Shown piece by piece: positions 7,032 to 15,468 of a stretch of DNA of 33,871 bases. The DNA is from Bacteroidales bacterium. Its GTDB lineage: Bacteria > Bacteroidota > Bacteroidia > Bacteroidales > UBA932. The notes beneath the pieces are model-generated. The model worked only from the letters and a program-made list of their open reading frames with translations. It made no database searches and had not been told where the DNA came from. The first letter of the stretch is position 1, and every line of letters begins with the position of its first letter. A program made the position numbers and the translations under genes. The DNA is taken from assembly GCA_017630155.1 (NCBI GenBank), contig JAGBVU010000013.1, positions 1 to 33,871 on the forward strand, written 5' to 3'.

Positions 7032-9167
7032 ATGAAACACAACCATTTTTCCATCTTCTGCTGTATATTGGGATTGACATTTGTTATGGTCAGCACCAAT
7101 GGATCAGCCCAGGTAACCTATAAGGACTACCTCAGGGCAGACAGCGTAATGACCTATTCGGATTATGTCTACTCTGCAGCTGTAGATCCCCACTGGTTAG
7201 GGGATTCCCACTATTTCTGGTACAAAAACCACGAAAAGGGTGGCGATCACTTCTATCTGGTGGACGCAGAGAAGGGGAAAAAGTACCAGGCCTCTGACAA
7301 ACAGGGACTTGCCAACTATCTCCCCAAAAAAAGTGATGACTTGAAAGCCATGCTCCTTAGCGAAGAGAAAAGTGAGTCACGCAGGGGGCGCTGGCCAAAC
7401 AGAAAAGAGGACGAACCGCTCATCTCTCCCGATGGAAAATGGAATGCATATATCAAGGGGTACAACCTCTATATCGCCCCTGCAGATGGTAAAAAGGGGG
7501 AGGGTGAGATTGTCCTTACACTTGACGGCAACGAGAAATTACGATACGACTGGAGATCTCTCATCTGGTCTCCGGATTCACGCAAAATAGCTACACTGAA
7601 GGTTAATGATGTGGAGAGGAGGCGTATTCCACTCATAGAGTCATCACCATCCACACAGAAGCAACCTATCCTACAGTGGAGGAATTACAATAAGCCAGGC
7701 GATGTACTCTCCACATCATTACCAGTACTTTTCGATGTGGAATCACATAAGCAGGTGCCTCTAAACACAGAGATGTACTCACACCAGTTCTCACTCTATC
7801 TGACAGGGTGGAGAGGAGACAGCAGAGGATTCACATTTGAGTTCAATGAACGTGGCCACCAGAGATATATTGTAGCTGAGGTCAATGCATCCACAGGTGA
7901 GATAACCCATCTTGCAGATGAAAGGGTAGAGACATTCTTCTACTATAACAACAGGTTCCGCCACGATATTAGTGATGGTAAAGAGATGCTCTGGATATCT
8001 GAGCGCGACGGATGGCGCCACATCTATATCCATGATAATAAGGGTGAAATCAAGAGACAGATTACAAAAGGGGAGTGGGTGGTCAGAAATGTCGATGTTG
8101 TCGATGAACAGAACAGAGTGATATATTTTACCGCATCAGGTCTTGTTCCCGGTGAGGACCCGTACAACATCCACTACTGCCGTATAAATTTTGACGGTGA
8201 AGGATTTGAAGACCTTACCCCCGAAAACGGTAACCATACTGTAAACTTCTCCAAAGACCGCAAATATTTCACAGATGTATATTCGCGCCCCGATTGTCCA
8301 CCTGTAAGCCTTCTCAGACGCACCTCTGACGGCACTGTGGTGATGCAACTCGAGTCGTGCGATGTAAGCGACCTTCAGAAGCGGGGATGGGTGATGCCTG
8401 AGGTATTCTGTGCCAAAGGGCGTGACGGGAAGACCGATATCTGGGGCAATATACACCGCCCGTCAAACTTTGACCCTTCCAAATCTTACCCTGTGATAGA
8501 GATGATCTATGCAGGCCCTCACGACAGCCATGTCACCAAGAACTTCAAGCCTGCCGACCACCTCATCACCAAAGTGGCTGAACTCGGCTTCATAGTGGTC
8601 TCTATCGACGGAATGGGTACATCAAACCGCTCAAAGGCTTTCCACGACGTATGCTGGAAGAATCTTAAAGATGCAGGATTCCCTGACAGGATAGCGTGGA
8701 TCAGGGCATTGGCCGAAAAATACCCTTATATCGATCTGGAAAGGGTAGGTATCTACGGCTGGTCTGCCGGAGGGCAGAACGCTATGGCAGCACTCCTGTT
8801 CCACAACGATTTCTACAAGGTGGCAGTAGCTTTCTGCGGATGCCACGACAACCGTATGGACAAGATATGGTGGAACGAACAATGGATGGGCTACCCGCTC
8901 GATGAGTCCTACAGTGCATCATCCAATGTGGACAATGCCCACCTTCTCAAAGGGAAACTGCTCCTTATCAATGGTGAACTTGATGACAATGTGGACCCCA
9001 CATCCACACTTCAGGTGGTGGATGCCCTTATGAAGGCCAACAAGAATTTTGAGCAACTATATCTGCCTGGCAAAGGGCATAGCCTTGGCGGGAGATTTGA
9101 GATGCACAAAATGTACGACCATTTCGTCCGCTATCTGCTGGGCCAGCCGGTACCTGAATGGGAATAG
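7032..9167 (+). CDS. S9 family peptidase (dipeptidyl-peptidase IV-like), exported
   Basis: 711 residues with an N-terminal signal sequence (to about residue 27, GSAQ). The first two thirds are a beta-propeller (DPPIV_N type), the last about 230 residues an alpha/beta hydrolase. Catalytic triad: Ser578 in GWSAGG, Asp651 or Asp652 in LDDNVD, His683 in GKGHS. The Ser motif is GWSAGG rather than the more usual GWSYGG. Such enzymes release dipeptides after Pro or Ala from peptides in the periplasm; I cannot tell DPP-IV from related DPPs by sequence alone. It is the last gene of the plus-strand run, 10 bases after the small secreted paralogue, and converges with a GNAT gene 18 bases beyond its stop. 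Confidence 0.87.
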   Translation: MKHNHFSIFCCILGLTFVMVSTNGSAQVTYKDYLRADSVMTYSDYVYSAAVDPHWLGDSHYFWYKNHEKGGDHFYLVDAEKGKKYQASDKQGLANYLPKKSDDLKAMLLSEEKSESRRGRWPNRKEDEPLISPDGKWNAYIKGYNLYIAPADGKKGEGEIVLTLDGNEKLRYDWRSLIWSPDSRKIATLKVNDVERRRIPLIESSPSTQKQPILQWRNYNKPGDVLSTSLPVLFDVESHKQVPLNTEMYSHQFSLYLTGWRGDSRGFTFEFNERGHQRYIVAEVNASTGEITHLADERVETFFYYNNRFRHDISDGKEMLWISERDGWRHIYIHDNKGEIKRQITKGEWVVRNVDVVDEQNRVIYFTASGLVPGEDPYNIHYCRINFDGEGFEDLTPENGNHTVNFSKDRKYFTDVYSRPDCPPVSLLRRTSDGTVVMQLESCDVSDLQKRGWVMPEVFCAKGRDGKTDIWGNIHRPSNFDPSKSYPVIEMIYAGPHDSHVTKNFKPADHLITKVAELGFIVVSIDGMGTSNRSKAFHDVCWKNLKDAGFPDRIAWIRALAEKYPYIDLERVGIYGWSAGGQNAMAALLFHNDFYKVAVAFCGCHDNRMDKIWWNEQWMGYPLDESYSASSNVDNAHLLKGKLLLINGELDDNVDPTSTLQVVDALMKANKNFEQLYLPGKGHSLGGRFEMHKMYDHFVRYLLGQPVPEWE

Positions 9168-9185
9168 GGAGCGTGGTGATACCTG

Positions 9186-9668
9186 CTACTGGGCAGAAGA
9201 GGTGAGGACCTCCTCATACATATAGTAATGGCACTCGTCCATGCCGAGCTTCTTATATACCTGTTGTGCTGAGTAGTTGGTCTTGTCCACATAGAGTCTG
9301 ACCTGGGAGATATTCTGCTCCTGGGCCATCTCTTTTATCTTCTCATACATAGCTCTGTATGCACCTTTTCCTCTGTATTCAGGCTTTACATAGACACTCT
9401 GGATCCACCAGTACCACTGGTTGTTCCAGTCGCTCCACTCTCTGGTGAGCATCAGGCTGCTGATGGCATCCCCATTGGCCCTGCACACAAGATATGTCCC
9501 TTTGGCCACATCGTTGACAGCTGCAGTCACACCCTGAAGAACCCTCTCTTTATCAAGCACAGTCCCTTCGGACTCAAGTGCCATATCTACCTGAAATTGT
9601 GCGATTGACTCAATATCGGCAACATTGCCCACCGATACCTCATATTTGATTTTTTCTGTTGTATTCAT
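9186..9668 (-). CDS. GNAT family N-acetyltransferase
   Basis: 160 residues, a single GNAT domain. The acetyl-CoA binding motif A is visible as VYVKPEYRGKGAYRAMYEKI (R-G-K-G-A pyrophosphate loop), followed by motif B-like LYVDKTNYSAQQVYKKLGM. The substrate is unknown. The gene has its own promoter: TAACTTTG on the minus strand (complement of 9688-9695), about 19 bases before the ATG, divergent from the CDF transporter promoter. Its 3' end converges on the S9 peptidase gene. Confidence 0.85.
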   Translation of the reverse strand: MNTTEKIKYEVSVGNVADIESIAQFQVDMALESEGTVLDKERVLQGVTAAVNDVAKGTYLVCRANGDAISSLMLTREWSDWNNQWYWWIQSVYVKPEYRGKGAYRAMYEKIKEMAQEQNISQVRLYVDKTNYSAQQVYKKLGMDECHYYMYEEVLTSSAQ

Positions 9669-9728
9669 AGCTATATTTTTTACTATGCAAAGTTAACCAA
9701 AACTCTTGGAGTTGATAGCCAATATGAC

Positions 9729-9736
9729 TACTTTTG
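9729..9736 (+). promoter_or_regulatory. -7 promoter box of the CDF transporter gene
   Basis: TACTTTTG matches the Bacteroidetes -7 consensus TAnnTTTG. A TTG at 9706-9708 lies 20 bases upstream, the usual distance for the -33 element. Transcription would then begin near 9742. That argues for the ATG at 9755, which has GGAG ahead of it, rather than the in-frame TTG at 9734 or ATG at 9743. Confidence 0.55.
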
Positions 9737-9754
9737 CCACAAATGGAGATCTAT

Positions 9755-10648
9755 ATGGATAGAGAGAAGGAGATAAGAAATGTTACCCTATGGGGATCGG
9801 TGGTTAACCTTATACTTACCACAATCAAAATCATAGCCGGCTTTCTGGGCCGCAGCGGTGCTATGGTGGCCGATGGAGTCCACTCATTCTCCGACCTGCT
9901 CACCGATTTCGTAGTCATCGCATTTACCCGCGTATCATCCAAAGGGCATGACAGAAGTCACTCATTCGGGCACGGCAAATTTGAAACCATGGCCACCCTG
10001 GTGGTAGGGCTTGTCCTCATCGCTGTAGGTGCAAACCTTATGGCAAACGGCGTAGAGAGCATTGTGGATGCTATAAAGGGGGAGATTATCCCCAGACCGA
10101 GATACATTGCCCTTATAGCGGCAGCCATCTCTATCATTTCAAAGGAGATAATGTACCACATCACTGTGAAGGTAGGAAAGAGGACCGGCAGCCAGGCTGT
10201 AATTGCCAATGCATGGCACCACAGGAGCGACGCATTATCATCTATCGGCTCGTTCTTCGGAATCGGAGGGGCTATTCTGCTTGGGGAGAAATGGACCATA
10301 CTCGATCCTATAGCGGGGTGCTGCATAAGTATTGCCATCATTGTCGTGGCCATAAAAATATGTATACCAAGCCTTGCTGAGCTGCTTGATGCATCACTCC
10401 CTGAAGATGTGGAGAACGAGATTATCTCCAACACACTCTCTGTAAAGGGGGTAAATGATGTTCACGGACTCAAGACCCGCAGAAGCGGCATCTCGTTTAT
10501 AATCGTGGCCCATATAGTTGTGAATCCGACACTCTCCTTAGTGGAGGCCCATGACATCTCTACAGATGTGGAAAATGCACTGAAAAGGAGATTTGGCGAC
10601 CAGACCCAGATCAGTATCCACGTGGAGCCCGATATCAATGCACAGTAA
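9755..10648 (+). CDS. Cation diffusion facilitator (CDF) family metal exporter
   Basis: 297 residues from the ATG at 9755, a start chosen from the promoter and the GGAG ribosome-binding site. Six TM helices are expected. The transport-site HxxxD pair is visible: His43 and Asp47 in ADGVHSFSDLLTD (TM2), and the HHRSDALSS motif in TM5. After the last TM comes a cytoplasmic ferredoxin-like CTD with VHGLKTRRSG and a terminal HVEPD. CDFs exchange divalent cations (Zn, Fe, Mn, Cd, Co) for protons at the inner membrane. His/Asp sites suit Zn, Fe or Mn; specificity is not certain. The 3' end overlaps the convergent Nudix gene by 14 bases. Confidence 0.92.
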   Translation: MDREKEIRNVTLWGSVVNLILTTIKIIAGFLGRSGAMVADGVHSFSDLLTDFVVIAFTRVSSKGHDRSHSFGHGKFETMATLVVGLVLIAVGANLMANGVESIVDAIKGEIIPRPRYIALIAAAISIISKEIMYHITVKVGKRTGSQAVIANAWHHRSDALSSIGSFFGIGGAILLGEKWTILDPIAGCCISIAIIVVAIKICIPSLAELLDASLPEDVENEIISNTLSVKGVNDVHGLKTRRSGISFIIVAHIVVNPTLSLVEAHDISTDVENALKRRFGDQTQISIHVEPDINAQ

Positions 10649-11030
10649 TTATTTCTGAAATCTTATCAAGCAAGGCCAGATCGGCGGGGAGCCACCTGAC
10701 TGAGCGGAGTGTATCTGCAGTGAGCCAGGCAGAGGCCTCGTGTTCATTGAGGTGAAGCGATTCTGACAGTAGAGAGCATACGAAGCAGTGCATTGTGAGG
10801 TGAAAAGTGGGGTAGTCCCACTCAATGGTATCAAGCAGCTCTCCTACAGATATATCGGCATTGAGTTCCTCCAATATCTCCCGCATGAGGGCATCTTGGG
10901 GTGATTCACCCTCCTCAATCTTCCCTCCAGGGAACTCCCACCAATCTTTCCATTCGCCATATCCCCTCTGGGTAGCAAAGACCTCATGGTCCCTGACAAT
11001 TATTGCCGCTACAACCTCTATCCTTTTCAT
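10635..11030 (-). CDS. Nudix hydrolase, MutT / 8-oxo-dGTP diphosphatase-like
   Basis: 131 residues, the size of MutT. The Nudix box runs from Gly36 to Ala58: GGKIEEGES, then REILEEL, with Arg50, Glu51, Glu54 and Glu55 in place; the usual Gly after EExG-U is Asn. The RGYGEWKDWWEFPGG lead-in and the C-terminal WLPAD segment are as in (deoxy)nucleoside triphosphate pyrophosphohydrolases that sanitise oxidised nucleotides. It lies 16 bases downstream of the GH84 gene stop on the same strand but is functionally unrelated. Specificity for 8-oxo-dGTP is an inference from similarity. Confidence 0.87.
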   Translation of the reverse strand: MKRIEVVAAIIVRDHEVFATQRGYGEWKDWWEFPGGKIEEGESPQDALMREILEELNADISVGELLDTIEWDYPTFHLTMHCFVCSLLSESLHLNEHEASAWLTADTLRSVRWLPADLALLDKISEIITVH

Positions 11031-11046
11031 ATTGTCTTACTGCTGA

Positions 11047-13041
11047 CTATTTTTCAAACTGCTCCAGCAGCCAGTCGAGGAATGGGCGGAGTGCCTCTGC
11101 TGCAGGTTCCGCTGTCTGGATAGAGAGGGTGATGTCTGAGCCCATGCCGCGGAGGATATCAAACTGGTGATCTTCATTTTTGTCCATCCCCTCGATAGCA
11201 GACCAGCATTTGGCAAATGTGACGCGGTCCATATCCCTCTGTGCATCAGTAGGTAGGGCCTCAAGCATAGTGCTCGCACACTCAGACATAGCTCTAAGTT
11301 TGAGGAGGAATGGTCTGAGGTCTGCATAGAAGAGGGAATCACACCTCTTCTGGGATTTCTCCATCTGCGCAATGATATCACATGCACCGATGATGCGGGC
11401 AAACTCCCTCTGGAGAGGCTGAATAGGGGCAGTGGCGGGGTTATGGTTGTAGGCCTCCTTGAACTCACCGATAAGCTTTGCAAGGGGTGATTGGGCATCG
11501 AAATAGCGAAGATAGGGGACAAGTGCCTCCAGTGCATCTGCTCGCTCATTTCCCACTACTGCAGGGAGTGATGCCCTCCAGCTCGCCATATTGTCAAATG
11601 TCTCCATATTCCATGAATAATCGGCTACGCTAAACAGAGGGATCTGCGACAACTCACCCTGCTGCATAGGGTTGATGATGAGGGTTCTGAGGGGGAGATC
11701 CGATTCGAGGCGAGACTGCGAGTCAATGTGCTTCTCATCTGAGAAATTGGTATAGGTATCGGCTATGAAAATCTTGGTGACATCCACATCGTTGCAAGGG
11801 TAGTTCCACCACCATGCCACTTCGTGGCCGAGGTAATCCTCGAGAAGCTTCACATCCCTGGTATTGGGGACTGACCACACTTTTTCACCTGTGGTATAGA
11901 TATTTACCCTCTCAGGCACAGGGGTGAGTGAGCTCCAGAATCTCTCTGCCTGCTCAGGTTTCACCCAGCTGTAAGCATAGAGCTGAGGGACATATTGGAG
12001 TGGCTTCACTGTGTCTGCAGGGGCTGCTCCAGGGGTGTTCCAACGATCCTCCAGAAGGTGTTGCAATGCATTAAGCCTCTCTGCCCCCTGACGGAGGATA
12101 TTGTCATCACTTGGGACACCCACATCGTCTACAAATACACCAAACTGGCGTACCCCAAGCTCATACATATGCTCAAATTTTGACATTATACGGTCAAGAA
12201 CATCGGTGCTGGCAGGGTCTGTAAAGCTCTGGCCAGGGTGGATGGACCAGATGAAATTGACCTTGCACTGGTGTGCCACCTGGGCCAACTGCTTCATCAT
12301 ATCCTGAGTCATGAGGCCGAAGCGTCGCTCCCTGTCATTGATTTTGGTGGGGTATGGCTGGTCCCAGTAACGCGAGTGGTAAGGGTCACTCTTGGCACCA
12401 TACATATAGGTATTGAGTTTGTAGCGGGCCATAAAGCGGAAGAGGTCCTCTGTCACCTCCATACTATACGGAACTCCGTAGTACCCCTCTATAACCCCAC
12501 GGTTCTGCACATCTGCATAGTCATAAAATGCAACGCAAGGGAGATCCTCTGTACCTCTGTCAAGCATTTGCTCCAGGGTAGCAAGACCATAGAATACAGC
12601 ATCTGTATTCTCACCGAGGATCACCAACTGGGCCTTCCCTTGAGAAGAGGTGAGGCTCACCACATGGCGGTCATACTTGGGTTGGGAGAATACATCCCTT
12701 TTTATCTTCAGTGCAGTGCTCTTGCGATCTGCCGCACCTGCTGATCCATTGATTCCCAAATAAATGGCAGAGTTGCTTTTTTGTGGCTTCTGCACAAAAT
12801 CTGCCTTTAACCCATGCTCCTGCAGAATCTGCACCACTCTGTCGCGGGTATATCTGTCGATTCCATCCTCTGCCACCACACTCACCGCAGGGGTAAATGA
12901 GGCACTCCCCTTCAGAGCTATCTGCTCCTGAGGGATAGGGTAGATGGTGTATAAATTCTGTGCAAAAAGGGCTCCTCCCAAAAGGAGAGAGGCGATAATG
13001 AGAATTAATGGTCTGTATTTCATAGTCAGATTGGTTTTCAT
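11047..13041 (-). CDS. Secreted GH84 beta-N-acetylglucosaminidase (O-GlcNAcase / hyaluronidase-like)
   Basis: 664 residues. Signal peptide within residues 7-28 (LILIIASLLLGGALFAQ). An N-terminal GH20b-like domain (about 30-175) precedes a GH84 barrel: RGVIEGYYGVPYS (181-193), KSDPYH (217-222), IHPGQ (267-271) and the catalytic Asp305-Asp306 pair in VFVDDVG, used for substrate-assisted cleavage of terminal beta-GlcNAc. The C-terminal helical region follows NPMQQGE. It resembles the Bacteroides thetaiotaomicron GH84 enzyme in layout and probably acts on host or dietary glycans in the periplasm or at the surface. A TAACTTTG box (complement of 13055-13062) is its promoter. The second Met (13023) is an equally good start. 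Confidence 0.92.
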   Translation of the reverse strand: MKTNLTMKYRPLILIIASLLLGGALFAQNLYTIYPIPQEQIALKGSASFTPAVSVVAEDGIDRYTRDRVVQILQEHGLKADFVQKPQKSNSAIYLGINGSAGAADRKSTALKIKRDVFSQPKYDRHVVSLTSSQGKAQLVILGENTDAVFYGLATLEQMLDRGTEDLPCVAFYDYADVQNRGVIEGYYGVPYSMEVTEDLFRFMARYKLNTYMYGAKSDPYHSRYWDQPYPTKINDRERRFGLMTQDMMKQLAQVAHQCKVNFIWSIHPGQSFTDPASTDVLDRIMSKFEHMYELGVRQFGVFVDDVGVPSDDNILRQGAERLNALQHLLEDRWNTPGAAPADTVKPLQYVPQLYAYSWVKPEQAERFWSSLTPVPERVNIYTTGEKVWSVPNTRDVKLLEDYLGHEVAWWWNYPCNDVDVTKIFIADTYTNFSDEKHIDSQSRLESDLPLRTLIINPMQQGELSQIPLFSVADYSWNMETFDNMASWRASLPAVVGNERADALEALVPYLRYFDAQSPLAKLIGEFKEAYNHNPATAPIQPLQREFARIIGACDIIAQMEKSQKRCDSLFYADLRPFLLKLRAMSECASTMLEALPTDAQRDMDRVTFAKCWSAIEGMDKNEDHQFDILRGMGSDITLSIQTAEPAAEALRPFLDWLLEQFEK

Positions 13042-13097
13042 CTCTACAATAATACAAAGTTATTGCATTTTTTCATCAATGGGAGGAAAATTTTCAT

Positions 13098-13105
13098 TAC
13101 ATTTG
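13098..13105 (+). promoter_or_regulatory. Promoter of the thiamin operon
   Basis: TACATTTG fits the Bacteroidetes -7 box and ends about six bases before the 5' edge of the TPP riboswitch, so the transcript would begin almost at the aptamer. No convincing -33 element was seen. The divergent GH84 promoter lies about 40 bases to the left. Confidence 0.55.
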
Positions 13106-13111
13106 TCTTGC

Positions 13112-13195
13112 TGTTAGGGGTGCTGAGCACTTGAAGCTTGGCTGAGATTATACCCTATGAACCTGATATGTTTAATAACAGCGCAGGGAAACGGT
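13112..13195 (+). promoter_or_regulatory. TPP (THI-box) riboswitch
   Basis: The conserved blocks are in order and well spaced: GGGGTGCT at 13117, GCTGAGATTATACCCT at 13141, TGAACCTGAT at 13158, and the closing CAGCGCAGGGAA near 13179-13190. These form the TPP-binding aptamer (P1, P2-P3 pyrimidine arm, P4-P5 pyrophosphate arm). The P3 side arm is short. An intrinsic terminator lies 33 bases downstream, followed by the thiamin genes, so thiamin pyrophosphate probably shuts the operon off by premature termination. Confidence 0.95.
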
Positions 13196-13227
13196 ATTTA
13201 TTTTCAGGATTGTAATATGTTTATGAT

Positions 13228-13261
13228 AGCCGTATTCCCATTTGGGAGTACGGCTTTTTTT
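13228..13261 (+). terminator. Intrinsic terminator of the TPP riboswitch expression platform
   Basis: A 12-bp stem, AGCCGTATTCCC (13228-13239) pairing with GGGAGTACGGCT (13244-13255) with one G-U pair and a 4-base loop, runs straight into seven T residues (13255-13261). It sits between the riboswitch and thiM, 75 bases before the thiM start, and is the likely off-switch. The left arm could be sequestered by an antiterminator in the 13192-13227 linker; I did not find a clear competing pairing by eye. Confidence 0.85.
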
Positions 13262-13336
13262 ATTTGGTAAAAGTTATGGGATACAAAAGTTTTGACTCAT
13301 ACGTGGCAATAACAGCATATAAAAAATAGTATAAAT

Positions 13337-14131
13337 ATGATCAATAAAGATAGACTGAAGGAGAATTTCCGTGCCGTAAGGGGACACTCTCCACTTGTGC
13401 ACAACATCACCAACTATGTGGCTATGAATTTCAGTGCCAATGCATTGCTTGCGGCAGGAGCATCACCAGTAATGGCCCATGCAGCCGATGAGGTGGCAGA
13501 TATGGCCCTTATCGCCGGTGCACTGGTAATCAATATCGGCACACTGGATGCCAGATGGGTGGAATCTATGCTTAAAGCTGGTAAGGCCAAAGGTAAAGCC
13601 GGTGGAGTTGTTGTCCTCGACCCTGTTGGGGCAGGAGCCACACCCTACAGGACAGAAACTGCCTGGAAAATAATAGAGGAGTGCCACCCTGGGATAATCC
13701 GTGGCAATGCATCGGAGATTATGGCCCTCATAAATGCAGACATCAGGAGCAAGGGTGTTGACAGCAGCTGCAGCTCCGATGATGCGGTAGAATCTGCCAA
13801 AAAGCTTGCGCTCCGCACCGGTGCTGTAGTGGTCATCAGCGGCGAGACCGACTATGTGACAGACGGAGAGAGGGTGGAGACGATTGTCAACGGATCACCA
13901 ATGATGCCGCGCGTGACCGCGATGGGGTGCACAGCATCATCCATGGTGGGGGCATTTGCAGCGGTCAACCCGGATCTTTTTGAGGCATCCCTCCATGCTA
14001 TGGCACTTATGGGGGTAGCAGGGGAGATCGCTTCCAGAAATTCGGCAGGCCCCGGGACACTTCTGACCCACTTCGTCGACACATTATACAATATCACTGA
14101 AGATGAACTTGCACAAACAGTAAGGCAATGA
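13337..14131 (+). CDS. thiM: Hydroxyethylthiazole kinase
   Basis: 264 residues, full length. ThiM phosphorylates 4-methyl-5-(2-hydroxyethyl)thiazole (HET) to HET-P, salvaging the thiazole half of thiamin. Signatures: VHNITNYVAMNFSAN near the start (20-35), GASPVMAHA (41-49), VLDPVGAGATPYR (93-105), RGNASEI (122-128) and GCTASSMVGAF with Cys198, the residue known to matter in the Bacillus subtilis enzyme. First gene after the TPP riboswitch; its stop overlaps the next start (ATGA). Confidence 0.96.
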   Translation: MINKDRLKENFRAVRGHSPLVHNITNYVAMNFSANALLAAGASPVMAHAADEVADMALIAGALVINIGTLDARWVESMLKAGKAKGKAGGVVVLDPVGAGATPYRTETAWKIIEECHPGIIRGNASEIMALINADIRSKGVDSSCSSDDAVESAKKLALRTGAVVVISGETDYVTDGERVETIVNGSPMMPRVTAMGCTASSMVGAFAAVNPDLFEASLHAMALMGVAGEIASRNSAGPGTLLTHFVDTLYNITEDELAQTVRQ

Positions 14132-15447
14132 GAAAAGATATAGACCTATCACTTTATCTCGTGACAGACAGGGATCTGTCGCTGGGGAGAACTCTTGAGG
14201 AGGTGGTAACAGAGGCTGTGGCCGGAGGTGTCACCATCGTACAGCTGCGGGAGAAGGGGGCCTCTACAGGAGAATTTGTCGAATTGGCCCGAAGGCTGAT
14301 GGGGGTGCTCAAACCTATTGGTATCCCCCTTATAATCAATGACAGAGTGGATGTGGCTCTGGCAGTCGATGCGGATGGTGTGCACATAGGGCAGAGCGAT
14401 ATGACCTATGCAGATGCACGCAGGCTTCTTGGCCCGGAGAAGATCATCGGTCTCTCAGTGGAGAGTTTTGAAGATATAGAGGCTGCCAATGCCCTGGATG
14501 TGGATTATATTGGGATATCACCCGTATATGGTACCCCGACCAAAAAGGATACAGCCGAGCCTTTCGGCCTGGAAGGGCTCCGTAAAGGGGTGGAGATCTC
14601 TGCACACCCTACTGTCGCTATAGGGGGGATGAACAGCGCTACCATCGGGGATGTGATGGAGGCTGGGGCTGATGGAGTAGCTGTGGTGTCTGCCATTTGT
14701 TCTGCAGAAAATATCGCTGAGGCCACTTCCAACCTGAAGGCCATTGTCGGGAGACATTCCAAAAAATTATGGAGCCGGTATATATGGCACAAATCCCTGA
14801 AAATATACAATGCCATACTCGAGCTCCCATTTCTGAAAGAGCTCTCAGAAGGGAGGCTCAGCAATGATATTTTCGGACGCTATATTGCTCAGGATGAGAT
14901 ATATCTTAAAAATTATTATCACCAGATGTTCATGCTGGCAGACCTGATGAGTGATCCGAAGCAGAAGGAACTCTTTGCCTCTTTTGCACGAAGCGGGATG
15001 GAGGGGGAGAAGGCGATGCACGATATGCTGATAGGGCGTTTTGGGGTGGATACTGATATCATTGCATCCAAAGTGACCTCCGACTACAACGAACACATCT
15101 GCGAAGGGATTGCCACTGGCAACCCTTGCATTGCTCTGGCTGCCGTATTGCCCTGTATGTGGATTTACAACCAGGTAGGGCTCCATATCCTCAGCCATGC
15201 CAGACTTGAGGGCAACCCCTACAGGGAGTGGATTATGGAATATGGTCAGGACGAGTTTACTGAGGGGGTCAATCAAGCTCTGGATCTGATAGATGCGTGG
15301 GCACCCGAGGCAGATGAAGATACCCTGAAGAAGATGGAGTATTACTACCTTAAAGCTGCCCTCTACGAATACGCCTTCTGGGATTATGGTTACTATAGCG
15401 ACACCAAGTCATACGACTATACAGAATCGCTGGAGGGGTGGATATAA
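14128..15447 (+). CDS. thiE-tenA: ThiE-TenA fusion: thiamin-phosphate synthase / aminopyrimidine aminohydrolase
   Basis: 439 residues, two enzymes in one chain. Residues 1-205 are ThiE, which joins HMP-PP and HET-P into thiamin phosphate: QLREKG (40-45), INDRVDVAL (70-78), GVHIGQSDM (84-92), SPVYGTPTKKD (131-141) and AIGGM (164-168) are all intact. Residues about 211-439 are TenA (thiaminase II), which releases HMP from degraded thiamin: QDEIYLKNY with Asp256, the nucleophile Cys343 in LPCMWIY, and Glu414 in LYEYAFW. The Cys marks the TenA_C class. Overlaps thiM by 4 bases, so translation is probably coupled. The order of domains is plain and no frameshift is needed. Confidence 0.95.
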   Translation: MRKDIDLSLYLVTDRDLSLGRTLEEVVTEAVAGGVTIVQLREKGASTGEFVELARRLMGVLKPIGIPLIINDRVDVALAVDADGVHIGQSDMTYADARRLLGPEKIIGLSVESFEDIEAANALDVDYIGISPVYGTPTKKDTAEPFGLEGLRKGVEISAHPTVAIGGMNSATIGDVMEAGADGVAVVSAICSAENIAEATSNLKAIVGRHSKKLWSRYIWHKSLKIYNAILELPFLKELSEGRLSNDIFGRYIAQDEIYLKNYYHQMFMLADLMSDPKQKELFASFARSGMEGEKAMHDMLIGRFGVDTDIIASKVTSDYNEHICEGIATGNPCIALAAVLPCMWIYNQVGLHILSHARLEGNPYREWIMEYGQDEFTEGVNQALDLIDAWAPEADEDTLKKMEYYYLKAALYEYAFWDYGYYSDTKSYDYTESLEGWI

Positions 15448-15468
15448 CCTTATAAAACCTTAAACAAT

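Noticed and set aside
10635-11030. Nudix enzyme as the missing ADP-thiazole hydrolase for the Thi4 pathway
   Set aside because: It lies in a different transcription unit from the thiamin operon, on the other strand, and its sequence is of the MutT sanitising type. Nothing links it to the riboswitch regulon.
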